From Rahnella sikkimica (lineage in GTDB: Bacteria > Pseudomonadota > Gammaproteobacteria > Enterobacterales > Enterobacteriaceae): DNA of 64,000 bases. The stretch's first letter is position 1; each line of letters starts with the position of its first letter. Positions 55,322 through 63,754 of this stretch are shown piece after piece. The notes under the pieces were generated by a model. The model worked only from the letters and a program-made list of their open reading frames with translations. It had not been told where the DNA came from and did no database searches. Location of the stretch: the NCBI RefSeq assembly GCF_002951615.1, contig NZ_CP019063.1, positions 485,464-549,463 of the forward strand, written 5' to 3'. The position numbers were made by a program, and so were the translations under genes.

Positions 55322-56087
55322 ATGGATAGATTACTGATTGTGAACGCCGATGATTTCGGGCTGTGTAAAGCGCAGAACTACGGGATTATCGACGCGTTCA
55401 ACAATGGCGTCGTGACGTCCACCACGGCGATGATGAATATGCCCACCATCGGACATGCGGCGGCGCTGAGCGCGGCAAATCCGGTGCTGGCCGTCGGATG
55501 CATTTCGTTCTGACGCTGGGAAAACCGCTTTCGCCAATGCCTGGCCTGGTGCGCGAAAACGGTGAGCTGGGAAAATGGGTCTGGGAAATGGCGGAGCAGG
55601 GAACGTTGCCGCTCAATGAAATTAAGCAGGAACTGGAAGCCCAGTTTGCCCGGTTTGTGGAACTGTTTGGCCGTCCTCCCACGCATATCGACAGTCATCA
55701 TCACGTCCATCTGCTCGCGCCTATTCTCCCGATTGTCGAAGCTTTTGCGAAAGAACTGGGCGTGGCGATACGCATCGACCGTGATGAAATCAGGAAAGGC
55801 GAAATTGTTCTGCGCGGTGCGCAAAGCACGCAAGGTTCGACAGCACTTTCTACGGCGAAGCGATTTCAGAAGCGCTGTTTCTGAATACATTGGATCAGGC
55901 TACCGCGCGCGGCGATGAGTCTCTGGAAATCATGTGCCATCCTTCGTTTATCGATAACACGATCCTGGCGAGCAAATATTGCTATCCGCGGCTGGCGGAA
56001 CTTGACGTGCTGACGTCTGCTTCGCTGAAACAGGCAATTGCAGAACGCGGATTCAGGTTGGGGACGTTTAAGGATTTATACGTTTAA
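55322..56087 (+). pseudogene. chbG: chbG carbohydrate deacetylase, frameshifted twice
   Basis: Three consecutive frames together give a complete ChbG (YdjC family). Frame one reads [19 protein letters not shown] (the metal-binding Asp pair) to about 55495. The next continues with [17 protein letters not shown], including the THIDSHHHVHLL metal site. The third resumes near 55832 with [12 protein letters not shown] and ends [11 protein letters not shown]...FKDLYV. Each break fits loss of a single base (GTCGG|ATGCAT and GGTTCGAC). ChbG removes one acetyl group so that ChbR can sense the sugar. The breaks may be true mutations or sequencing errors, since the neighbouring left palindrome arm shows many similar indels. 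Confidence 0.85.
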
Positions 56088-56115
56088 ACGCGATGACTTA
56101 AATTGGCAGCCTTTT

Positions 56116-56148
56116 AGCGCCCGATAATGTTTATCGGGCGTTTTGTCT
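56116..56148. terminator. Terminator after chbG
   Basis: CGCCCGATAA and TTATCGGGCG form a perfect stem around TGT and are followed by TTTTG. It also faces the end of terW on the other strand. Confidence 0.9.
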
Positions 56149-56182
56149 TTCTTCGACAGAGTGTGAATTTTACAGGTTGTCT

Positions 56183-56656
56183 TTACTGAGATATGCCACG
56201 TTGAGTCAGTGATGCAGAAAATTCAGCAATCGAGTGATCGACCAAAAGCTCGACAACGTCACTTCGTGTCGTTCCCACAAGCATGGCAAGTCGATCAATC
56301 TTTCGCAACACTGACATTCGCAAAGATAGCGACACGGCTTTCTTCTTTTCCTTATCGAGAGATACTTTGCTGACCGTCTCGCCCGCATGAAATTCGGCAC
56401 TTGAGCTGAGGGCTTCATTCATCCGGCGGATGGTTTTCTTATCCAAAAGTCCCGATTCAGCAAGCAGATAGGAATGTGTGGCTTTACTGTACCGGATCTC
56501 AGCAGAGTACGTCTCCCGCAGCGCTTTTAGCGCACGCGTTAAAGTAGGCTCGGAACAGGCAAGCTGGTGAATAATTTTTTGGGTCGGTACGGGCTGGCCT
56601 GAACTTAGCAGGATAGCCAGCCGAAAAATACGTGCTTGTCGTGTACTGAGTTGCAT
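56183..56656 (-). CDS. terW: TerW-like regulator (left copy, intact)
   Basis: A 157 aa protein that resembles TerW, the regulator of tellurite-resistance ter operons, in length and wording (MQLSTRQARIFRLAILLSSG opening, then HQLACSEPTLTRALKALRETYSAEI). A winged-helix region covers about residues 10-65, and the C-terminus (LSLRMSVLRKIDRLAMLVGTTRSDVVELLVDH) looks like a ribbon-helix-helix segment. It lies 96 bases past the chbG stop on the opposite strand. Its mirrored partner at 63.2-63.66 kb lacks the start codon. The terZABCDEF genes themselves are not in the window. Confidence 0.8.
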   Translation of the reverse strand: MQLSTRQARIFRLAILLSSGQPVPTQKIIHQLACSEPTLTRALKALRETYSAEIRYSKATHSYLLAESGLLDKKTIRRMNEALSSSAEFHAGETVSKVSLDKEKKKAVSLSLRMSVLRKIDRLAMLVGTTRSDVVELLVDHSIAEFSASLTQRGISQ

Positions 56657-56904
56657 AATTAATGAGTGCCTGCTGTCGTTTTTATGGGCTCAAAAGCATG
56701 AGAAATACGGGTTGTGGTCATATTCTCATTAATTGAAATCGTCCATGCGCTGCTATCGGATCAATTTGATCATTGTTGTTGAAATGTAAACCCGACAGGG
56801 AACAAACCCTATCAGATGTAACCTCAATCTCAGTTAAATCAACATCGAGAAAGACAAGGGATTATGCTGATCGGTTTCGAAATCTGCATCCCGCCTTTCT
56901 CCCC

Positions 56905-57861
56905 TCAGTGTTGGTTTGTCAGTGTTACCAGTCGCACACCTTCCTGCGGACTTTCCTGGGCAATCCCATAAACCAGGGCTTGTTCAAGGATCCTTGCGGG
57001 CCCAACGCCGGTGCGTGGCGGGTTCACACATGGCACCTTGCGATTTAAAAGACGGCCTGACTGGAGTTTAAGATCCTCAGGGCATCCGCATGGTCGGCAG
57101 GCGTGACCATCAGTGCCCGTTCAATTTTAGCAATCTGGTTGGGATGAATGGCGGTTTTTCCGACCAGTCCGTGCGCTATATCGAGTGCCAGTTCCCGCTC
57201 CATGACGTCATGGTCATCAATGTGTTCGCAGACGGTGATGTCAGGGCAAAATCGCGAGATCCAAAAACGGCCACCAGCATCTTGATGACGTAACCCATCG
57301 GGCTGTCATACAGGGTGAGATGCGCGGGCGGCGCAGGAAATGACGTTCATGAGGTCATTTCCGCCAATACGCAGCACAATGATCCGGTCATGACAAGGAT
57401 GCCTGACCAGTGTCGTCGCGAGCTCCCGCATCTGCATCACATCAAAGACGTCTTCCGTTTCCAGCGTCGGCATCATGCACAGGTGTGTGTCTTTCATAAT
57501 CTCCCACCACTGAGGCAGGGAGGCGAGGGTGAACTTGGGCAATACAAGCCCGTCCACCGGCCGACAGATCCAAAGAGGTCGTCAGGTACTGCCCCATCTC
57601 TGTGTGGCGTGGACGTATAAAGACCAGAGGCCATTCGGCCCCCTGACCCTCTGCCTTAGCAGAAACGTAACGCTGCGAGTATTGCTTTAAATTATCCATG
57701 GCCGCAGGCACATCGGCCTCGCTGACCGCGTCCTCAAGGCAAATGACAATCGAACGCAGGCCTTCAATTTCATTACTCAGCACGCTTTTTGCAATATCAG
57801 AACGCGTTGCAGGCATATAGAGCGTGGCACCCAGACGGTATGGCGAAAGTCTCTTTGTCAT
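56905..57861 (-). pseudogene. HpcH/HpaI-type C-C bond lyase gene, left copy, multiply frameshifted
   Basis: Mirror copy of the intact gene at 61997-62953. Compared with that copy I see eight one-base changes: near 57675 (AAA to AA), 57663 (TT to TTT), 57569 (G to GG), 57340 (CCC to CC), 57327 (AA to A), 57238 (CCC to CC), 57050 (TTT to TTTT) and 57000 (CC to CCC), in coding-strand terms. The changes cancel in length, so start and stop match, but the reading frame is broken most of the way. The first 60 codons still read correctly (MTKRLSPYRLGATLYMPATR). Confidence 0.85.
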
Positions 57862-58940
57862 CAGTGAACCTTTTTAATAATGGTGATGGCACGATATTGT
57901 CCGATGCGATCGCCGACCTCAGTGATGGTGATATTTTTTTCACGAGCCAGATACACCAGCAGCGCGACGTCAGGATCGTCCACCGAACGAACAAGAACGT
58001 GCTCAGGCACCCGGCGCAGAACGGCACGTGTCGCTTCGGCAATACCGGGTTTAATCCGGTTAATGCTTGAAATAGCGTATTCGGCGGCCAGCGACGCGAT
58101 GACCCGTTCACTTTGTGATTTCAGTTGCGTAAAACGCTCAGGGTCCCACTGGCTGGCGGAAATCTCGCTCAGATCAAGTGAGTTCCGGCAATCTGCCACT
58201 GTATCTACCAGCTGGCGGCTGCATTCAAACTGGCGGAGATGTTCACACTGAACGCAGCCGTGCAGTCCTTCTGATGACCAGATGGAACGGGAGATAAGTC
58301 CGGAGACAGGGGCTCCCATGATGCCGAAGGGAATTAACCAGTCATCATCGCTGGCGGCAAGCCAGGACACGCCGCAGGGGTCAGCCAGAACAACGAGGCG
58401 GGGATCCTGCGGATAGCCAGCGCGTGATGACAGCGAGCGTCGAAGTTCGCCGGTAATTGCACCTTTGCCCGTCCACCCATCGACAAACACCACACCTTCC
58501 GTGCCGTGCCGATCCTCAATCCAGTCCATGGCTGTTTCATCAATGCCCCGGTCTCTGATAATGCTGACACCGTAATGGTGAGACGGTTTGCCCATCGCCC
58601 GGAGTGTCTGATGCAACATGACGCCAAGGGGAACACCGGCCCGCACCAGACTGACTAAAACAATCGGCGTATCGCCGAAACGTTCAGACAATGCTTTCGC
58701 CAGCATCACCACTTCTCGCGCCAGACGGACTGCGCCCTGGTCCAAGGCCCGGGCAAACAAATCCAGATGCCAGTTTGTCGGTTCAGGCTCCTGACTCAGC
58801 ATGTCGGAGTAATGCTTTGCCCCGGACTGAATAAGCTGCTCTTTTTGGTCTACGGGCGTCATTTCCATTTCAACCGGCTTCAGAAGAAAGTGGACGTCGT
58901 CGGGCAGATAAGAACCGGAAAAAGGGATAAATGGCTGCAT
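57861..58940 (-). CDS. StiP/phosphoribosyltransferase-like protein of the ter module, left copy
   Basis: A 359 aa protein from the ATG giving MQPFIPFSGSYLP, identical in reading frame to the right-arm copy at 60918-61997. A phosphoribosyltransferase core is suggested by VVFVDGWTGKGAITGEL, a PRPP-binding loop, and by VSLVRAGVPLGVML upstream. The C-terminal part (AEYAISSINRIKPGIAEATRAVLRRVPEHVLV...) resembles the TRSP/PELOTA-like end described for ter-linked proteins. Members are often annotated as cysteine protease StiP. In ter loci this family is thought to help make a nucleoside-like metabolite. It overlaps the next gene by one base. Confidence 0.72.
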   Translation of the reverse strand: MQPFIPFSGSYLPDDVHFLLKPVEMEMTPVDQKEQLIQSGAKHYSDMLSQEPEPTNWHLDLFARALDQGAVRLAREVVMLAKALSERFGDTPIVLVSLVRAGVPLGVMLHQTLRAMGKPSHHYGVSIIRDRGIDETAMDWIEDRHGTEGVVFVDGWTGKGAITGELRRSLSSRAGYPQDPRLVVLADPCGVSWLAASDDDWLIPFGIMGAPVSGLISRSIWSSEGLHGCVQCEHLRQFECSRQLVDTVADCRNSLDLSEISASQWDPERFTQLKSQSERVIASLAAEYAISSINRIKPGIAEATRAVLRRVPEHVLVRSVDDPDVALLVYLAREKNITITEVGDRIGQYRAITIIKKVH

Positions 58941-58941
58941 A

Positions 58942-59682
58942 CTATTTCTCTCCGAAAACATGGCGACTGATTTGTTCGGCGAACTGGCTCTGCCGGGGCA
59001 GGCCAAACCAGTGACACAGCTTCATGAAACGATGATCACTCAGGCTGTCTCCCAGACCAATAACAGGGAAAACGCCGCGTTCGGCACGCAGTTTATTCAG
59101 CAGGTACTGCGTCGCGAGACCTTTTTCTACGGGTGTGGGAAGCCAGGCAATGTTGTTGCTGTTGCGATGAATGTAAAAACCTTCTGTCGGGAATGTCGCT
59201 TCGATTTCATCACCGATAGCATAAAGTTCTTCCAGCCGTGTGCTGTCGGTGTGCTTCATCACCAGATACACCGGCGTATTGTCATATTCGTAATTGATAC
59301 GCGCCCAGCCCTGAATCCCGCGCGTTTCCATCAGAGACGTGATGTCGTGCTGCATCTTCAGCAACTGATCCCGATAGGCGGACAGACTCATGAGCATCTG
59401 AGCTTTCCACTCTTCATCCGGCTTTCCTTCCGGCGTCAGGATCACCGCACCATGTGTCACGATCGCCCACGAGCGAAACGGGATAGTCACGCGACTCATT
59501 TCTTCCGTACCCCGCGCAGTGACCGGGATAAAGTCAGCGTGCTCAAGCAGCCAGTCCACCAGCATGGATTGTTCTTCGGTCATGAAGCTGCGGGCTTCCA
59601 TTGAACGATCTAAAGCGCCCGGACGGTAGGGTGTCTGGAAAAGGGTGTCATCGAGATCAGAAAAAACGACCGGCTTATTCAT
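58942..59682 (-). CDS. HAD-like hydrolase of the ter module, left copy with 11-codon deletion
   Basis: A 246 aa HAD-family protein. The catalytic motif DLDDTLFQT is at residues 9-17. Directly after it, 33 bases present in the right-arm copy (residues RRKMVDELALE) are missing here, with AC at both ends of the lost piece. The rest matches, including GLGDSLSDHRFM, the acidic motif near the C-terminus. The deletion removes the link between motif I and the cap and could harm folding. Confidence 0.72.
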   Translation of the reverse strand: MNKPVVFSDLDDTLFQTPYRPGALDRSMEARSFMTEEQSMLVDWLLEHADFIPVTARGTEEMSRVTIPFRSWAIVTHGAVILTPEGKPDEEWKAQMLMSLSAYRDQLLKMQHDITSLMETRGIQGWARINYEYDNTPVYLVMKHTDSTRLEELYAIGDEIEATFPTEGFYIHRNSNNIAWLPTPVEKGLATQYLLNKLRAERGVFPVIGLGDSLSDHRFMKLCHWFGLPRQSQFAEQISRHVFGEK

Positions 59683-59911
59683 AAACGATCACCTCAACGG
59701 CAGGAGCCACGGCGTTTAATGCCGCAAGCAGCGCAGGGTCGACACTCTCAGCCGGTGTTTCGATACACAGGAGAATGCGGTCAAACTGCTGATGCGCGAC
59801 GTTATAGACATAATTCGGAATACCCAACCCGTAATTATCCGTAAGGCAATCGCGGACTCGATGGCGAACCCGGTGGAAATCGGGGACCGTTGTGCGCGAA
59901 CCTGATTTCGC
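59675..59911 (-). pseudogene. 3' fragment of the gene upstream of HAD, left copy
   Basis: The last ~55 residues (TDNYGLGIPNYVYNVAHQQFDRILLCIETPAES...EVIVYE) are shared with the right copy. Beyond that, one-base changes near 59845, 59886 and 59896 put it out of frame. It is cut by the palindrome centre. The position suits the ATP-grasp gene of ter modules, but the fragment is too short to prove it. Confidence 0.55.
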
Positions 59912-60150
59912 GCGAATTCCAGGTTCGCCGCACAACGGCCCCGATTTCCACCGGGTTCGCCATCGAGTCCGCGATTGCCTTTACGGATAATTACGGGTTG
60001 GGTATTCCGAATTATGTCTATAACGTCGCGCATCAGCAGTTTGACCGCATTCTCCTGTGTATCGAAACACCGGCTGAGAGTGTCGACCCTGCGCTGCTTG
60101 CGGCATTAAACGCCGTGGCTCCTGCCGTTGAGGTGATCGTTTATGAATAA
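59912..60150 (+). pseudogene. 3' fragment of the gene upstream of HAD, right copy (ATP-grasp candidate)
   Basis: An open frame runs across the palindrome centre and ends at 60150 with FAIESAIAFTDNYGLGIPNYVYNVAHQQFDRILLCIETPAES and EVIVYE. Its stop overlaps the HAD start by eight bases, showing an operon. Ter-linked modules usually carry an ATP-grasp ligase in this slot. Only about the last 80 codons are present, because the gene is cut where the sequence folds back. Confidence 0.5.
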
Positions 60151-60916
60151 GCCGGTCGTTTTTTCTGATCTCGATGACACCCTTTTCCAGACACGTCGGA
60201 AAATGGTGGATGAACTGGCGCTTGAACCCTACCGTCCGGGCGCTTTAGATCGTTCAATGGAAGCCCGCAGCTTCATGACCGAAGAACAATCCATGCTGGT
60301 GGACTGGCTGCTTGAGCACGCTGACTTTATCCCGGTCACTGCGCGGGGTACGGAAGAAATGAGTCGCGTGACTATCCCGTTTCGCTCGTGGGCGATCGTG
60401 ACACATGGTGCGGTGATCCTGACGCCGGAAGGAAAGCCGGATGAAGAGTGGAAAGCTCAGATGCTCATGAGTCTGTCCGCCTATCGGGATCAGTTGCTGA
60501 AGATGCAGCACGACATCACGTCTCTGATGGAAACGCGCGGGATTCAGGGCTGGGCGCGTATCAATTACGAATATGACAATACGCCGGTGTATCTGGTGAT
60601 GAAGCACACCGACAGCACACGGCTGGAAGAACTTTATGCTATCGGTGATGAAATCGAAGCGACATTCCCGACAGAAGGTTTTTACATTCATCGCAACAGC
60701 AACAACATTGCCTGGCTTCCCACACCCGTAGAAAAAGGTCTCGCGACGCAGTACCTGCTGAATAAACTGCGTGCCGAACGCGGCGTTTTCCCTGTTATTG
60801 GTCTGGGAGACAGCCTGAGTGATCATCGTTTCATGAAGCTGTGTCACTGGTTTGGCCTGCCCCGGCAGAGCCAGTTCGCCGAACAAATCAGTCGCCATGT
60901 TTTCGGAGAGAAATAG
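60143..60916 (+). CDS. HAD-superfamily hydrolase of the ter-associated module
   Basis: A 257 aa phosphatase-like protein. Motif I is DLDDTLFQT (residues 9-17), with the nucleophile Asp and acid/base Asp. The motif II threonine is likely in FIPVTARGTEEMSR, and GLGDSLSDHRFMK near residue 225 supplies the acidic metal ligands. The fold resembles Cof or sucrose-phosphatase type HADs with a cap domain in the middle. In ter loci this HAD protein is proposed to act in making a modified nucleoside-like compound. The start overlaps the previous frame and the stop is one base before the next start. Confidence 0.78.
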   Translation: MNKPVVFSDLDDTLFQTRRKMVDELALEPYRPGALDRSMEARSFMTEEQSMLVDWLLEHADFIPVTARGTEEMSRVTIPFRSWAIVTHGAVILTPEGKPDEEWKAQMLMSLSAYRDQLLKMQHDITSLMETRGIQGWARINYEYDNTPVYLVMKHTDSTRLEELYAIGDEIEATFPTEGFYIHRNSNNIAWLPTPVEKGLATQYLLNKLRAERGVFPVIGLGDSLSDHRFMKLCHWFGLPRQSQFAEQISRHVFGEK

Positions 60917-60917
60917 T

Positions 60918-61997
60918 ATGCAGCCATTTATCCCTTTTTCCGGTTCTTATCTGCCCGACGACGTCCACTTTCTTCTGAAGCCGGTTGAAATGGAAATGAC
61001 GCCCGTAGACCAAAAAGAGCAGCTTATTCAGTCCGGGGCAAAGCATTACTCCGACATGCTGAGTCAGGAGCCTGAACCGACAAACTGGCATCTGGATTTG
61101 TTTGCCCGGGCCTTGGACCAGGGCGCAGTCCGTCTGGCGCGAGAAGTGGTGATGCTGGCGAAAGCATTGTCTGAACGTTTCGGCGATACGCCGATTGTTT
61201 TAGTCAGTCTGGTGCGGGCCGGTGTTCCCCTTGGCGTCATGTTGCATCAGACACTCCGGGCGATGGGCAAACCGTCTCACCATTACGGTGTCAGCATTAT
61301 CAGAGACCGGGGCATTGATGAAACAGCCATGGACTGGATTGAGGATCGGCACGGCACGGAAGGTGTGGTGTTTGTCGATGGGTGGACGGGCAAAGGTGCA
61401 ATTACCGGCGAACTTCGACGCTCGCTGTCATCACGCGCTGGCTATCCGCAGGATCCCCGCCTCGTTGTTCTGGCTGACCCCTGCGGCGTGTCCTGGCTTG
61501 CCGCCAGCGATGATGACTGGTTAATTCCCTTCGGCATCATGGGAGCCCCTGTCTCCGGACTTATCTCCCGTTCCATCTGGTCATCAGAAGGACTGCACGG
61601 CTGCGTTCAGTGTGAACATCTCCGCCAGTTTGAATGCAGCCGCCAGCTGGTAGATACAGTGGCAGATTGCCGGAACTCACTTGATCTGAGCGAGATTTCC
61701 GCCAGCCAGTGGGACCCTGAGCGTTTTACGCAACTGAAATCACAAAGTGAACGGGTCATCGCGTCGCTGGCCGCCGAATACGCTATTTCAAGCATTAACC
61801 GGATTAAACCCGGTATTGCCGAAGCGACACGTGCCGTTCTGCGCCGGGTGCCTGAGCACGTTCTTGTTCGTTCGGTGGACGATCCTGACGTCGCGCTGCT
61901 GGTGTATCTGGCTCGTGAAAAAAATATCACCATCACTGAGGTCGGCGATCGCATCGGACAATATCGTGCCATCACCATTATTAAAAAGGTTCACTGA
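60918..61997 (+). CDS. StiP/phosphoribosyltransferase-like protein of the ter-associated module
   Basis: A 359 aa protein starting MQPFIPFSGSYLPDDVHFLL; an in-frame ATG 22 codons upstream overlaps the HAD gene and is less likely. The middle has VSLVRAGVPLGVMLHQTLRAMG and the PRPP-loop-like VVFVDGWTGKGAI around residues 140-155. A cysteine-rich stretch (LHGCVQCEHLRQFECSRQL) lies near 230. The end (NRIKPGIAEATRAVLRRVPEHVLVRSVDDPDVALLVYLA) resembles the RNA-binding PELOTA-like tail of such proteins. Annotations in other genomes call it cysteine protease StiP. The biochemical role is not established. Confidence 0.78.
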   Translation: MQPFIPFSGSYLPDDVHFLLKPVEMEMTPVDQKEQLIQSGAKHYSDMLSQEPEPTNWHLDLFARALDQGAVRLAREVVMLAKALSERFGDTPIVLVSLVRAGVPLGVMLHQTLRAMGKPSHHYGVSIIRDRGIDETAMDWIEDRHGTEGVVFVDGWTGKGAITGELRRSLSSRAGYPQDPRLVVLADPCGVSWLAASDDDWLIPFGIMGAPVSGLISRSIWSSEGLHGCVQCEHLRQFECSRQLVDTVADCRNSLDLSEISASQWDPERFTQLKSQSERVIASLAAEYAISSINRIKPGIAEATRAVLRRVPEHVLVRSVDDPDVALLVYLAREKNITITEVGDRIGQYRAITIIKKVH

Positions 61998-62953
61998 TGA
62001 CAAAGAGACTTTCGCCATACCGTCTGGGTGCCACGCTCTATATGCCTGCAACGCGTTCTGATATTGCAAAAAGCGTGCTGAGTAATGAAATTGAAGGCCT
62101 GCGTTCGATTGTCATTTGCCTTGAGGACGCGGTCAGCGAGGCCGATGTGCCTGCGGCCATGGATAATTTAAAGCAAATACTCGCAGCGTTACGTTCTGCT
62201 AAGGCAGAGGGTCAGGGGGCCGAATGGCCTCTGGTCTTTATACGTCCACGCCACACAGAGATGGGGCAGTACCTGACGACCTCTTTGGATCTGTCGCCGG
62301 TGGACGGGCTTGTATTGCCCAAGTTCACCCTCGCCTCCCTGCCTCAGTGGTGGGAGATTATGAAAGACACACACCTGTGCATGATGCCGACGCTGGAAAC
62401 GGAAGACGTCTTTGATGTGATGCAGATGCGGGAGCTCGCGACGACACTGGTCAGGCATCCTTGTCATGACCGGATCATTGTGCTGCGTATTGGCGGAAAT
62501 GACCTCATGAACGTCATTTCCCTGCGCCGCCCGCGCAATCTCACCCTGTATGACAGCCCGATGGGTTACGTCATCAAGATGCTGGTGGCCGTTTTTGGAT
62601 CTCGCGATTTTGCCCTGACATCACCCGTCTGCGAACACATTGATGACCATGACGTCATGGAGCGGGAACTGGCACTCGATATAGCGCACGGACTGGTCGG
62701 AAAAACCGCCATTCATCCCAACCAGATTGCTAAAATTGAACGGGCACTGATGGTCACGCCTGCCGACCATGCGGATGCCCTGAGGATCTTAAACTCCAGT
62801 CAGGCCGTCTTTAAATCGCAAGGTGCCATGTGTGAACCCGCCACGCACCGGCGTTGGGCCGCAAGGATCCTTGAACAAGCCCTGGTTTATGGGATTGCCC
62901 AGGAAAGTCCGCAGGAAGGTGTGCGACTGGTAACACTGACAAACCAACACTGA
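61997..62953 (+). CDS. HpcH/HpaI (citrate lyase beta-like) C-C bond lyase of the ter-associated module
   Basis: A 318 aa intact gene, overlapping the StiP-like gene by one base (TGATGA). The barrel wording includes LRSIVICLEDAVSEADVPAAMDN near residue 35 (the Glu-Asp metal-binding pair), FIRPRHTEMGQYL, and KTAIHPNQIAKIERAL near the C-terminus, which is typical of CitE-like enzymes. It would split or form a C-C bond in a small metabolite. It is the last biosynthetic gene before terW. Its mirrored partner is frameshifted. Confidence 0.82.
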   Translation: MTKRLSPYRLGATLYMPATRSDIAKSVLSNEIEGLRSIVICLEDAVSEADVPAAMDNLKQILAALRSAKAEGQGAEWPLVFIRPRHTEMGQYLTTSLDLSPVDGLVLPKFTLASLPQWWEIMKDTHLCMMPTLETEDVFDVMQMRELATTLVRHPCHDRIIVLRIGGNDLMNVISLRRPRNLTLYDSPMGYVIKMLVAVFGSRDFALTSPVCEHIDDHDVMERELALDIAHGLVGKTAIHPNQIAKIERALMVTPADHADALRILNSSQAVFKSQGAMCEPATHRRWAARILEQALVYGIAQESPQEGVRLVTLTNQH

Positions 62954-63212
62954 GGGGAGAAAGGCGGGATGCAGATTTCGAAAAACCGATCAGCATAATC
63001 CCTTGTCTTTCTCGATGTTGATTTAACTGAGATTGAGGTTACATCTGATAGGGTTTGTTCCCTGTCGGGTTTACATTTCAACAACAATGATCAAATTGAT
63101 CCGATAGCAGCGCATGGACGATTTCAATTAATGAGAATATGACCACAACCCGTATTTCTCATGCTTTTGAGCCCATAAAAACGACAGCAGGCACTCATTA
63201 ATAAACTCCTGT

Positions 63213-63659
63213 ATTTTTCGGCTGGCTATCCTGCTAAGTTCAGGCCAGCCCGTACCGACCCAAAAAATTATTCACCAGCTTGCCTGTTCCGAGCCTACTT
63301 TAACGCGTGCGCTAAAAGCGCTGCGGGAGACGTACTCTGCTGAGATCCGGTACAGTAAAGCCACACATTCCTATCTGCTTGCTGAATCGGGACTTTTGGA
63401 TAAGAAAACCATCCGCCGGATGAATGAAGCCCTCAGCTCAAGTGCCGAATTTCATGCGGGCGAGACGGTCAGCAAAGTATCTCTCGATAAGGAAAAGAAG
63501 AAAGCCGTGTCGCTATCTTTGCGAATGTCAGTGTTGCGAAAGATTGATCGACTTGCCATGCTTGTGGGAACGACACGAAGTGACGTTGTCGAGCTTTTGG
63601 TCGATCACTCGATTGCTGAATTTTCTGCATCACTGACTCAACGTGGCATATCTCAGTAA
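63213..63659 (+). pseudogene. terW: terW, right copy lacking its 5' end
   Basis: From the codons IFRLAILLSSGQP onward this copy matches the intact left copy. Upstream, the 28 bases that hold the start codon and first nine codons on the left arm are replaced by TAAACTCCTG. No ATG, GTG or TTG in frame rescues the N-terminus. A downstream ATG (near 63396) would give only the C-terminal 87 residues. Confidence 0.75.
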
Positions 63660-63689
63660 AGACAACCTGTAAAATTCACACTCTGTCGA

Positions 63690-63726
63690 AGAAAGACAAA
63701 ACGCCCGATAAACATTATCGGGCGCT
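63690..63726. terminator. Terminator, mirrored copy
   Basis: Mirror of the hairpin after chbG at 56116-56148 (CGCCCGATAA with TTATCGGGCG). Confidence 0.85.
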
Positions 63727-63754
63727 AAAAGGCTGCCAATTTAAGTCATCGCGT

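Larger units (their letters stand above)
55858..59911. repeat. Left arm of an ~8.1 kb inverted repeat
   Basis: Reverse complement of 59912-64000, from the centre at CGCGCG near 59911 outward to the end of the window. Genes on this arm are chbG 3' end, terW, a C-C bond lyase-like gene, a StiP/PRTase-like gene, a HAD gene and a fragment of a fourth gene. Differences from the right arm are mostly one-base homopolymer length changes (at least ten by eye), plus a 33-base gap in the HAD gene. Confidence 0.9.
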
